Origin: JAJDTQ01 sp963422385 | GTDB taxonomy: Bacteria > Desulfobacterota > Binatia > UBA9968 > JAJDTQ01 | Direction: 5' to 3' | Assembly (NCBI GenBank): GCA_963422385.1 | Contig: OY729432.1 | Span: 3,534,001 to 3,598,000, forward strand | Length of the DNA stretch: 64,000 bases | Shown: in pieces, positions 10,146 through 19,959 of the stretch | Layout of the letters: the number at the start of each line of letters is the position of its first letter | How positions within the stretch are numbered: position 1 is the stretch's first letter | Made by a program: the position numbers and the translations under genes | Notes under the pieces: generated by a model | Databases searched by the model: none | Seen by the model: the letters and a program-made list of their open reading frames with translations, nothing else | Told to the model about the DNA's origin: nothing

Positions 10146-11468
10146 CACCCCTTGCGATACCTCCAATTCGGAGAATACCTGGGTCGTCAAAGCGTTCTTC
10201 AAGTTCTCGATATCGATGCCGTCGAGGATCTCGCCGGCGAAACCGTGGACCAGCAGCTTCCTGGCCAGCGTCTTGTTCAGCCCCCGCGAGCGCAGGTAGA
10301 AAAGCTCGTTCTCTTCCAGTTGTCCGATGGTGGCGCCGTGGGAGCAGCGAACGTCGTCGGCCAGGATCTCCAACTGGGGCTTGCTGTCGATCTCCGCGTC
10401 CCCGGACAGCATCAGGTTCTTGTTGGACTGTTGGGCGTCGGTCTTCCGGGCCTCCTTGCGCACCACGACCTTGCCGTTGAACACCGCCCTCGCCCGCCCG
10501 CCCAGCACCCCCTTGTACAGCTCCCGGCTGCTGCCGTGGGGCTTGGCGTGCTCGATGGCCGTGCGGTTGTCCACGTGCTGGGCGCCCCCCGCCACGTAAA
10601 GGCCCTGGAGCAGGCAGTCGGCACCCTCGCCGTCGAGCAGCACGTTGATCTCGACCCTTGTCATGGCGCCGCCCGACGTGACCGCATGCGACCGATAGCG
10701 GCTGTTGCGCGCCTGGCGCACCTGCACCGTCCCGATATGGAACGCCCCCGCGCCCTCCCGCAGCAGCCGGTAGTGATCCAGCGTGGCGTTGTCATCCAAC
10801 ACGATCTCGGTCACGGCATTGGTACAGTAGACATCGTCGGCCGTCCCCGCGTAGGCCTCCACCAGCGTGAGCCGGCTGTTGGCTCCCACCACCACCAGAT
10901 TCCGAGGGTGCACGATGCAGTTCGACATCTGCCCGGGAACGGCGAGGAAAGCCAGGTGGACGGGCCTGTCCAGGGTTCGGTCCGGACCCAGACGAATGGC
11001 GCCGCCGTCTTCCATAAAGGCGGTGTTGAGGGCTCGGAGGGCGTGGGCGTCGTAGCCGGCGTGACGTCCCAGATGCGCTTCCACCCAGGACACCCGGCCC
11101 TCCATGGCATCGGCCAGACGCCCGACGAAAACGTCATCGCCGCCCGTCGCCGGGCCGCCAATATCGCCGTCGGCCCATGGGAACACCAGCTCGTGGCGCT
11201 CCCAACCGCCGGAGCCGAACGGATCCCGGCCCCGCGCCAGACCTGGGGCCGGAGCCTCCGTGGCGCGCAGGTGTGCCTTTCGCAACGCCTCCAGGCTCGT
11301 GTACTTCCATTCCTCGTCCCGGGTCGACGGGAAGCCCAGGGAGCAAAAGCATTCCATGGCGCGGCGGCGCAGGTCCCCGACCCAAGCGTCCCCGTTGCGC
11401 GAGGCCCGCGCGCTGAGCCTCTCGAAATCCTCGAGGTAGCCCTGCTGCTCCGCCGCCGTCCCGGTCAT
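10143..11468 (-). CDS. sufD: Fe-S cluster assembly protein SufD
   Basis: SufD pairs with SufB in the SufBC2D scaffold that builds Fe-S clusters. The 441-residue product is a right-handed beta-helix with the SufB/D signature near the C-terminus: DVRCSHGATIGQLEENELFYLRSRG, containing the conserved Cys/His region. It overlaps sufC by 4 bases (ATGA), as expected for the sufBCDS order. Its stop codon is the first triplet of a dispersed palindrome. Length is normal for the family. Confidence 0.95.
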   Translation of the reverse strand: MTGTAAEQQGYLEDFERLSARASRNGDAWVGDLRRRAMECFCSLGFPSTRDEEWKYTSLEALRKAHLRATEAPAPGLARGRDPFGSGGWERHELVFPWADGDIGGPATGGDDVFVGRLADAMEGRVSWVEAHLGRHAGYDAHALRALNTAFMEDGGAIRLGPDRTLDRPVHLAFLAVPGQMSNCIVHPRNLVVVGANSRLTLVEAYAGTADDVYCTNAVTEIVLDDNATLDHYRLLREGAGAFHIGTVQVRQARNSRYRSHAVTSGGAMTRVEINVLLDGEGADCLLQGLYVAGGAQHVDNRTAIEHAKPHGSSRELYKGVLGGRARAVFNGKVVVRKEARKTDAQQSNKNLMLSGDAEIDSKPQLEILADDVRCSHGATIGQLEENELFYLRSRGLNKTLARKLLVHGFAGEILDGIDIENLKNALTTQVFSELEVSQGV

Positions 11469-12238
11469 GCTCCGGGCCTCCGGTCGGCCTCCCCGGCCGA
11501 TTCCCCGACCCAGGAATAGCCGGTATTCTCAAGCTCCCGAGCGAGATCCTTGCCGCCGGACTTCACCAGGCGTCCGTTGTGGATGACGTGGACCCTGTCG
11601 GGCACCACGTAGTTCAACAGGCGCTGGTAGTGCGTCACCAGGACAATGGCCCGCTCAGGGCTCCGGAAGAGGTTGATACCGTGGGCCACCACCTTGAGGG
11701 CGTCAATGTCCAGGCCGGAATCGGTCTCGTCCAGGATCGCCAGGGTGGGCTCCAGCATGGTCATCTGGAAGATCTCGGCGCGTTTCTTCTCCCCACCCGA
11801 GAAACCCGCGTTCACCGGGCGGCGCAGCAGGTCCTCGCCCATCTCCACCGCCTTCATCCTCTCCTTGGCCAAGGCCATGAAATCCACCGCGTCCAGTTCC
11901 TCCTCGCCGCGGTGGCCGCGCGCGGCGTTGACCGCGGCCCGCAGGAAATAGAGGCCGTTCAGGCCGGGAATCTCCACCGGGTACTGAAAGCCGAGAAAGA
12001 CCCCTTCCACCGCCCGCAGCTCCGGCGCCATGCCGAGCAGGTCGTTTCCCTTGTAGAGGACTTCACCGGCAGTCACCTCGTAGGTGTCGCGTCCGGCCAG
12101 CACCTGGGCGAGAGTGCTCTTGCCCGAGCCGTTGGGTCCCATGATGGCGTGGACCTCGCCGGCGGTCACCGTCAGGTCGATGCCCCGGAGGATCTCCTTG
12201 CCGTCCACGCGCGCATGCAGGTTTCGAACTTCCAGCAT
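11465..12238 (-). CDS. sufC: Fe-S cluster assembly ATPase SufC
   Basis: SufC is the ABC-type ATPase that drives conformational change of the SufBD core during cluster assembly; it is soluble, not a transporter. The 257-residue protein has Walker A GPNGSGKST (34-42), signature FSGGEKKRAEI, Walker B LAILDETDSGLDID and switch H in VTHYQRLL. GEKKR and the ETDSGLD sequence distinguish SufC from exporter ATPases. It sits 16 bases after sufB and overlaps sufD by 4 bases. Confidence 0.97.
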   Translation of the reverse strand: MLEVRNLHARVDGKEILRGIDLTVTAGEVHAIMGPNGSGKSTLAQVLAGRDTYEVTAGEVLYKGNDLLGMAPELRAVEGVFLGFQYPVEIPGLNGLYFLRAAVNAARGHRGEEELDAVDFMALAKERMKAVEMGEDLLRRPVNAGFSGGEKKRAEIFQMTMLEPTLAILDETDSGLDIDALKVVAHGINLFRSPERAIVLVTHYQRLLNYVVPDRVHVIHNGRLVKSGGKDLARELENTGYSWVGESAGEADRRPGA

Positions 12239-12254
12239 TCCTTGTACCCGATCC

Positions 12255-13703
<1,449 letters not shown>

Positions 13704-13761
13704 GGTTCACCGTTCCTTGCGCCGAAGAGGGACTCCAAGGGTCCGTCCTCAACTGCAAAAC

Positions 13762-14202
13762 TCAACTGTGCAGGCCGTTCAGCCGGCCCTTGAGCCCTTC
13801 TCTGTCCGCGAGGCTGCCGATGGAGATCCCCGCCAGGTACTCCGCCAGCAGCCCCTGCGCCCTCTCCCACACGGAAATCTGCGTGCACACCGCGTCGTAG
13901 GGACAGCAGTGATGATCCTTTTCCAGGCACTCCATCAGGCTCAGGGGTCTCTCCACGGCCTCGTAGACTTCCTTGACGCTGATGGACTCGGGATGCCTCG
14001 CCAAGCTGAAACCGCCCTTGCGACCCACGCGGGAGCGCACCAGCCCCGCCGCCGCCAGATCCTTCATGATCTTCGACATGTAATGTGTCGGAATATCCTG
14101 TCGCCGGGCGATCTCCTTGCTGCCGACCACCCACAGATGGGGTTGGGCCGCCAGATACGAAAGTGCCCGCACGGCATAATCGACTTTTCTACCGATGTTC
14201 AT
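13762..14202 (-). CDS. Rrf2-family [2Fe-2S] transcriptional regulator (IscR/SufR-like)
   Basis: Rrf2 proteins are dimeric winged-helix regulators that often sense Fe-S status. The 146-residue product starts at ATG 14202 with MNIGRKVDYAVRALSYLA, the standard Rrf2 opening. It has a winged-helix region (about 28-70, including GRKGGFSLAR) and cysteines C92, C99, C100 and C106, spaced much like the cluster ligands of IscR. It leads the suf run, so autoregulation plus control of suf is the obvious hypothesis. The frame is open a long way upstream, but that part is antisense to def and is not used. Confidence 0.9.
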   Translation of the reverse strand: MNIGRKVDYAVRALSYLAAQPHLWVVGSKEIARRQDIPTHYMSKIMKDLAAAGLVRSRVGRKGGFSLARHPESISVKEVYEAVERPLSLMECLEKDHHCCPYDAVCTQISVWERAQGLLAEYLAGISIGSLADREGLKGRLNGLHS

Positions 14203-14321
14203 CAGCGAACTTCGGTCAGCCGTGGTCCGGACGGAATTCACAGCGGATGCTTGCATGCCGGATCCCCCAGTGGCCCCTACTCTACTTGGTGCGCCAGTCT
14301 TCGGTCCATCCAGTGGGATAA

Positions 14322-14351
14322 AATATAGACCTAATGCATCCACCTTGTCAA
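14322..14351 (-). promoter_or_regulatory. Probable sigma-70 promoter for the Rrf2-suf run
   Basis: On the minus strand a consensus TTGACA (14351-14346) is followed by an 18-base spacer and TATATT (14327-14322), about 120 bases before the Rrf2 ATG. This is the best promoter match upstream of the suf genes. No clear IscR-type operator was recognised by eye. Confidence 0.6.
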
Positions 14352-14415
14352 ACCGCCGACGCTGCCGGAAACCGGCGCCTTGAAGGACCCGAAACCCCTG
14401 TGCTACCAAGCCCGG

Positions 14416-14994
14416 ATGGCCATTCTCAAGGTAGCGCGGCTCGGCAATCCGGTCTTGCGCAAGCCCGCCGGGGAGATCTCCGCGGCGGAGATCAAACAGC
14501 CGGATTTTCAACGCTTCATTGACGACATGGTGACGACCATGCGCGAGTACCAAGGGGTGGGCCTCGCCGCCGTGCAGGTTCACGAACCCAGGCAGGTAGC
14601 CGTGCTGGAGGTCGCCGACAACCCTCGTTATCCGGGAAAGGCAGCCGTCCCCCTTTCCGTCCTCGTCAACCCCACCATCATCCCCTTGGGCGACGGGACC
14701 GAGGAGGATTGGGAGGGATGCCTGAGCATCCCCGAGATCCGCGGCAGGGTGCCTCGCTACAAGAACCTGCGCGTGACCGCACTCGACCGCGAGGGCAACG
14801 AGATGGAGTTCGTCGCCTCCGGATTCCACGCCCGCGTCATTCAACACGAGGTCGATCACCTGCGCGGCCACTTGTACGTGGACCGCATGCCCGACCTCTC
14901 GACGCTGACCTACCTGACCGAGCTGGCACGTTTCCGGACGAGCCCCGGGGCCGCCCCGGATACGGGACACGACACCAGGAGCCTGTCCGAGTAA
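14416..14994 (+). CDS. def: Peptide deformylase
   Basis: It removes the formyl group from nascent N-terminal fMet. The 192-residue protein has all three metal/active-site motifs: GVGLAAVQ (47-54), EGCLS (100-104, metal-binding Cys) and HEVDH (144-148). ATG 14416 is used because MAILKVARLGNPVLR matches known starts; the frame upstream has only a TTG. The last codons (RSLSE) and the TAA stop lie in the left arm of a 168-base hairpin whose right arm supplies the stop of the converging aspS gene. Here def stands alone, without fmt beside it. Confidence 0.95.
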   Translation: MAILKVARLGNPVLRKPAGEISAAEIKQPDFQRFIDDMVTTMREYQGVGLAAVQVHEPRQVAVLEVADNPRYPGKAAVPLSVLVNPTIIPLGDGTEEDWEGCLSIPEIRGRVPRYKNLRVTALDREGNEMEFVASGFHARVIQHEVDHLRGHLYVDRMPDLSTLTYLTELARFRTSPGAAPDTGHDTRSLSE

Positions 14995-15142
14995 AGCAGG
15001 AATCTACTGCGAGGCAGGGGAATGGGTCCATTTGCGGTTGGATTCTCGTCACATATTCCCGATATTCTCCTCGAATCCGCCCACAAATGGCCTCCATTCC
15101 CCTGCCTCTCGCTACGATTCGCTTACCCGGACGGGCTCCTGG
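14975..15142. repeat. Family A hairpin element, complete copy between def and aspS
   Basis: Both ends carry the same tip: CCAGGAGCCTGTCCGAGTAA at the left and its near-complement at the right. The arms stay largely complementary inward (for example GCGAGGCAGGGGAATGG pairs with CCATTCCCCTGCCTCTCGC), so almost all 168 bases can fold into one imperfect hairpin. The left arm holds the def stop, the right arm the aspS stop. The right arm matches window positions 1-59. It may also act as a bidirectional terminator for the converging genes, which is inference. Confidence 0.85.
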
Positions 15143-16941
15143 CCTTCGGTATCCGCCAGGGTCCTGATCCGCAGCTCGGAAAGCTGACGGGTATCCACGG
15201 CGGTGGGCGCTTCCGTCAGCATGCATACGGCCCGCTGGCTCTTGGGGAAGGCGATGACCTCCCGGATGGCGGGTGAATCGCTCAACAGCATGGCCAGCCG
15301 GTCGACGCCGAACGCGATGCCGCCGTGCGGCGGCGCACCCAACTCCAGCGCCTCCAGCAGGAATCCGAACTGCTCCTCCACCGTCTCGGGCTTCACGTCG
15401 AGCAGCGACAGCACCTCCCGCTGGAGATCCGGCAAGTGGATCCGGATGCTGCCGCCACCCAACTCCATGCCGTTCAGCACGAGGTCGTAGGCCCGGGATT
15501 TCACCCGGCCCGGTTCCTCGGCAAGAAACGGCTGATCCTCCTCCCGGGGTGCGGTGAACGGGTGGTGTACGGCGGTGTAGCGCCCTTCCGTATCCTTCCA
15601 TTCCACGAGCGGAAAATCGACGACCCAGGAGAAGGCATGGACGCCTTCCTTCACCAGCCCCAGCCTTCTGCCCATCTCCAGCCGCAGGTTGGCCAAACCT
15701 TCGTTGACGATTCGCGAGTCGTCGGCCAGCATGAAGATCACGTCACCGGGCCGCGCCTGGGTGAGCGTCCGGAGTGCATCCTTCTCGCTGTCGCGCAGGA
15801 ACTTCGTCAACGGCGACTGCCATTCGCCCTCCAGCACCTTGATCCAGGCCAGACCCTTGGCGCCGTAGCGGCCCACCAGCCCGGTCAGATCGTCGAGCTC
15901 CTTGCGCGACAGGTCGGCGGCCCCCGGAACCCGCAGACCCTTGACGATGCCGCCGGCCGCCAGTGCCCGGCTGAAGATGGCCACGTCGGAGTCCCGGAAC
16001 GGGTCCGAAAGCTCCACCAGATCCAGGCCGAAGCGGAGATCCGGCTTGTCGGTTCCGTAGCGCGACATGGCCTCTTCCCAGCTCAGACGGGGAAAGGGCG
16101 TCTCCAGTTCGATCCCCCGGACCTCCTTGAATACGCGGGCCATCATGCCCTCGACCATGACGAAGATGTCCTCGGGCCGCACGAACGACATCTCGATGTC
16201 GAGCTGGGTGAACTCGGGCTGCCGGTCCATCCTGAGATCTTCATCCCGAAAGCAGCGCACCACCTGAAAGTACCGATCCACCCCTCCCACCATGAGGATC
16301 TGCTTGAAGAGCTGGGGCGATTGCGGAAGGGCGTAGAACTTCCCGGGGTGCATCCTGCTGGGGACCAGGTAGTCGCGGGCGCCCTCCGGCGTGCTTTTGG
16401 TGAGGATGGGGGTTTCGACCTCCATGAATGACAGGCCGTCCAGGTGGTCGCGAATCGTCGCCAGCATGCGATGGCGGATCTCGAGCGGGCGCAGGCTGCG
16501 GGGCCGCCTCAGGTCGAGGTAACGGTACCGGAAACGGCTGGTCTCGGTCGGCTCGACTTCGTCATCGACGGGGAACGGCGGCACCCGTGAGGGATTGAGC
16601 ACCCGCAGCTCCTGCGCCATGAGCTCCACCGCGCCGGTGGCGATATTCGGGTTGACGGTTTCCTCGGAACGCCGGACCAGGGATCCGCGCACCGCGAGCA
16701 CGTCCTCGGAGCGCACCCGTTTGGCCTTCTCGTGGGCCTCAGGCGTCACCTCGGGGTTCACCACCACCTGGACGATGCCGGTGCGGTCACGGAGGTCGAT
16801 GAACAGCAACCCGCCGTGGTCCCTCAAGGACCGGGTCCAACCCATCAGGGTGAGCTCATGGCCCACCTCGCTCTCGCGCGGCTCGCCACAGCGGCAACTC
16901 CGCTGCCAGTCGCCCAACAAATCCACATTCCTCTTGTTCAC
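15112..16941 (-). CDS. aspS: Aspartate--tRNA ligase
   Basis: It charges tRNA-Asp (possibly tRNA-Asn too; this cannot be told from the sequence alone). The 609-residue protein has the N-terminal OB fold, class II motif 2 (FRDEDLRMDRQPEFTQLDIE), a bacterial GAD insertion around 310-410, and motif 3 (GIAFGVDRLAMLLSD). GTG at 16941 overlaps the hisS stop as GTGA, indicating coupling. The protein should end near the RTLADTEG region; the last nine residues QEPVRVSES come from a dispersed hairpin and match the FabZ tail exactly. Confidence 0.95.
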   Translation of the reverse strand: MNKRNVDLLGDWQRSCRCGEPRESEVGHELTLMGWTRSLRDHGGLLFIDLRDRTGIVQVVVNPEVTPEAHEKAKRVRSEDVLAVRGSLVRRSEETVNPNIATGAVELMAQELRVLNPSRVPPFPVDDEVEPTETSRFRYRYLDLRRPRSLRPLEIRHRMLATIRDHLDGLSFMEVETPILTKSTPEGARDYLVPSRMHPGKFYALPQSPQLFKQILMVGGVDRYFQVVRCFRDEDLRMDRQPEFTQLDIEMSFVRPEDIFVMVEGMMARVFKEVRGIELETPFPRLSWEEAMSRYGTDKPDLRFGLDLVELSDPFRDSDVAIFSRALAAGGIVKGLRVPGAADLSRKELDDLTGLVGRYGAKGLAWIKVLEGEWQSPLTKFLRDSEKDALRTLTQARPGDVIFMLADDSRIVNEGLANLRLEMGRRLGLVKEGVHAFSWVVDFPLVEWKDTEGRYTAVHHPFTAPREEDQPFLAEEPGRVKSRAYDLVLNGMELGGGSIRIHLPDLQREVLSLLDVKPETVEEQFGFLLEALELGAPPHGGIAFGVDRLAMLLSDSPAIREVIAFPKSQRAVCMLTEAPTAVDTRQLSELRIRTLADTEGQEPVRVSES

Positions 16942-18239
16942 GTGATCACCCGGGTTGGCCAGTGTCGTGTCCGGCTGCTCAACGGCGCGACCAGATTTTC
17001 ATCGACGTCCGCGAAATCCACCTCGGTCTGTTCCTTTGTCGCCATATGACGCAAAAGGGCCTTGCCCTTCGTCATCTCGTCCGGGCCCACGATGAGCACC
17101 AACCGCGCGCCCAGCTTGTCCGCGCGCCGCATCTGGCGCTTGAGGCTCTTGTCCTCGCCTTCCAGATCCACCCGGAGGCCCCGCCGGCGCAGGCGATGGG
17201 CCAGGGTGAACGTCCAGCGCTGGGCCTGCTCTCCCATCCAGGCCAGGTACAACAAGGGCGCGTCGGATTCGCCGGCGTCGCCATCCGAAAGCAGCAACGC
17301 CAGCCGCTCCATCCCCAGCGCGAAGCCCACGCCGGCTACCGGCGGTCCCCCCAGGGATTGCACCAGACCGTCATAGCGTCCCCCCGCGGCCACGGTATTC
17401 TGACTCCCCAGGCCGGCCCCGGCCTTCCACTCGAAAGTGGTCCGGCAATAGTAGTCCAGCCCGCGCACCAGCCGGTGGTTGACCACCGGCTCCGGGCGGA
17501 GCCCCTTCAACAGTTCCAACACCGTCTCTAAGTGGAGCTGGCAGTCGGCACACAGATGGAAGATAATCGAGGGGGCGGCCGTCACGACCTCCGCGCAGGC
17601 CTCCCGTTTGCAGTCCAGCACCCGGAGCGGGTTGTTCTCCAGCCGACGGTCGCAATCGGCGCACAGATCGGCTCTGCGCCCCTCCAGGAAACCCACCAGC
17701 GCGGAACGGTATCCGGGCCGGCAATCGGTGCAGCCAATGGAGTTCAGTTCCAGGACCGTCTCCGGTACGTCCAATTCTTCCCACAGATCCCGCAGCAGCA
17801 GCAGCAGCTCGGCGTCGATGAAGGGATCGGTGCGGCCGAAGACTTCGGCGCCGATCTGGTGGAATTGCCGCAGCCTCCCCTTCTGGGGCCGTTCCCGCCG
17901 GAACATGGGGCCGAGGTAGTAGAGCTTCCGGACGGGTTCCACCTGATAGAGCTTCCCCTCCCCGTACGCCCGCACCACGCCCGCCGTACCCTCGGGCCTC
18001 AGGCTCAGCAGCGTCGCCTTCGCGTCCCGGTCGGCGAAGGTGTACATTTCCTTCTCGATGACATCGGTGGACTCTCCCATCGAACGGGAGAAAAGCTCCG
18101 ACTTCTCCAGGACGGGAATTCGAATCTCCTTGAAGTTATAGCCGGCAAATACTCGTTCCGCCGCGCTCTCGATTCTTTGCCAAGTCTCGACCTCGCCGGG
18201 CAGAACGTCGGAAAAACCCTTGATGCGAGTCGGTTTCAT
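16938..18239 (-). CDS. hisS: Histidine--tRNA ligase
   Basis: It charges tRNA-His. The 433-residue protein carries class II HisRS motifs: SLRPEGTAGVVRAYGE (motif 2 region), the histidine motif RGLDYYCRTTFEW and AAGGRYDGL (HisA/B), plus a C-terminal anticodon-binding domain from about 335. A Cys-rich segment around 195-240 (DLCADCDRRLENNP) sits where some HisRS have an insertion. ATG 18239 has GGGGGT upstream and MKPTRIKGFSDVLPGE is a typical start. It overlaps aspS by 4 bases; the two synthetase genes are a common pair. Confidence 0.95.
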   Translation of the reverse strand: MKPTRIKGFSDVLPGEVETWQRIESAAERVFAGYNFKEIRIPVLEKSELFSRSMGESTDVIEKEMYTFADRDAKATLLSLRPEGTAGVVRAYGEGKLYQVEPVRKLYYLGPMFRRERPQKGRLRQFHQIGAEVFGRTDPFIDAELLLLLRDLWEELDVPETVLELNSIGCTDCRPGYRSALVGFLEGRRADLCADCDRRLENNPLRVLDCKREACAEVVTAAPSIIFHLCADCQLHLETVLELLKGLRPEPVVNHRLVRGLDYYCRTTFEWKAGAGLGSQNTVAAGGRYDGLVQSLGGPPVAGVGFALGMERLALLLSDGDAGESDAPLLYLAWMGEQAQRWTFTLAHRLRRRGLRVDLEGEDKSLKRQMRRADKLGARLVLIVGPDEMTKGKALLRHMATKEQTEVDFADVDENLVAPLSSRTRHWPTRVIT

Positions 18240-18390
18240 AAGCACCCCCGAACGGGAGCCCGCGCCGGAATCATGATTGTCACAAGGGGAGTCGGTGACC
18301 GATGACGGGAAGATCAGCACGCGTGAATGGCCGCATGCTGTCACGGACAGGAGCTAACAGAGGCGCGTCTGAAAGTCAACAAAGCCCCCT

Positions 18391-19959
18391 TCATGACCGC
18401 CTTCGCAGGACCCTGTGGATGCACCCGGCCACTACCACGATCAGCAGATAGACGAGTCCCACGGTCTTCCAGTCCGGCCTTGGCAGGGACAGAGCCGCCA
18501 TCGGGAGACCGGAGAAGAGGTCGATGGCCCGCAGGAAGAACGATACCGAAGGCTCCAGCACCTTGGCGAGCAGCGCCGATCCCGCCGGAAGAAACAGACA
18601 CAGGAAACCCATGAGCAGTCCCAGCGGTACGATGAAAAAGCCTGCCAATGGCACCAGCAGCGGGTTGGCGATGAAGCCGGCCAGGGACAGGTAGCCGAAG
18701 TGGTGGGCTACCACCGGTCCGGTACCGACGCTGGCGAAGAATGGCACGAGAATCGACAGCAGGATGGCAGGCCGCAGCCGCTGCCACCAACCTGGCCGTA
18801 GCGAATCCGGGAGACGCAGGAACGGTGCCCTCCGGAACAGCCGGATGGCGCCGACAATCGACAGCACCGCGAGGAAGGAGAGCTGAAACGACGCCTCCAT
18901 GACCGCCCCCGGCCAACACAGCCCGGCGATGACGGCGGCCAGCGCCAGGCTACCGAAAATATTGGCCCGGCGCCCGCTCAACACGGCCAGGTGGTACAGC
19001 CCGATCATGATGGCGGCCCGTACCGTGGGGATTCGCGCCCCGGCCACCGCGGTGTAGAGGATCACCGGCAACAGCGAGCCCAGGGCCGCCAGCTTGTGGA
19101 CCGGCAGGGAGAGAAGCAGGCGAGTGCTGCGTGAAGCCAGCCCGTGAAACAGAAGGAAGACCACGTAGCTGAGCATCCCCACGTGCAGGCCCGATATCGA
19201 CAGGACATGGGACATCCCAACCCGGGCGAAGCGGCTGCGCGTTTCCTGCGAAAGACCGCCACGGTCCCCCAGCACCAACGCCTTGACCAGCCCGCCGGTG
19301 TCCGGCTCGAAGCGACGTTCCACGAACCGCCTTATCCGTCGGCGCGCCGTCTCGACCCAAACCCGGATGCCGACGCCCCGCCCCACCCGCACGGCATCCC
19401 AGTCGTTGTGCAGATAGGCCACGTGATGGATTCCCCGGCGGGACAGGAATGCCTCGTAGTCGAAGCGGGCGTCCCGATTCCGGGGCGGCCGCAAGCGCAG
19501 GGGGACCCGGAGCACGTCGCCGTAGTGCCAGTGCCGGTAGGGGTTCCGGACCGTCACCAACACCTTCCCGGCGGTTTTCCGGGGCCCCTCCGGCATCCAC
19601 ACCCGTTCCGCCGCAAGATGCCAGCGACTCCAGCCGCTCCGCCCTTCGGGCTCCCGATAGAGACGTCCCTCGACGAGGAGGGGTTCCTTTTGACGCGCGA
19701 GATGGTGGAGGTGGCCTGCAGGAAACCGGGGATGCAGCAGCCGGTGGTGCGCGAGCAGGCCCCACTGGAACGCCAGTGCGCAGGCAAGACCGAGGAGACC
19801 CCAGGCACGGCTCGCGCAACACAGAACCAGGCCCGGCACGAAGGTCGCCGCACCCCACCAGGACGGAAGGCCCGAATCGGTCAGGGCCGCTCCGGCCTGT
19901 CCGACAAGGAGCGAAAGCAGGGGCAGGACCAGCAGCGCCAAGGGCCCCGGTCGTTTCAC
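18391..19959 (-). CDS. comEC: ComEC/Rec2-family membrane protein, short form without beta-lactamase domain
   Basis: ComEC forms the inner-membrane channel for DNA uptake. The 522-residue protein has N-terminal membrane segments (about 5-70), an OB-like soluble domain (about 80-190) and a competence domain with many helices and the hallmark SHVLSISGLHVG. It stops after the last helices (VYLLIVVVAGCIHRVLRRRS). The C-terminal metallo-beta-lactamase domain of full-length ComEC (usually 700+ residues) is absent, and the 151 bases before hisS do not code for it. Such short forms exist in other bacteria. Its ATG overlaps uvrC by 4 bases. Competence is not proved by this gene alone. Confidence 0.85.
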   Translation of the reverse strand: MKRPGPLALLVLPLLSLLVGQAGAALTDSGLPSWWGAATFVPGLVLCCASRAWGLLGLACALAFQWGLLAHHRLLHPRFPAGHLHHLARQKEPLLVEGRLYREPEGRSGWSRWHLAAERVWMPEGPRKTAGKVLVTVRNPYRHWHYGDVLRVPLRLRPPRNRDARFDYEAFLSRRGIHHVAYLHNDWDAVRVGRGVGIRVWVETARRRIRRFVERRFEPDTGGLVKALVLGDRGGLSQETRSRFARVGMSHVLSISGLHVGMLSYVVFLLFHGLASRSTRLLLSLPVHKLAALGSLLPVILYTAVAGARIPTVRAAIMIGLYHLAVLSGRRANIFGSLALAAVIAGLCWPGAVMEASFQLSFLAVLSIVGAIRLFRRAPFLRLPDSLRPGWWQRLRPAILLSILVPFFASVGTGPVVAHHFGYLSLAGFIANPLLVPLAGFFIVPLGLLMGFLCLFLPAGSALLAKVLEPSVSFFLRAIDLFSGLPMAALSLPRPDWKTVGLVYLLIVVVAGCIHRVLRRRS

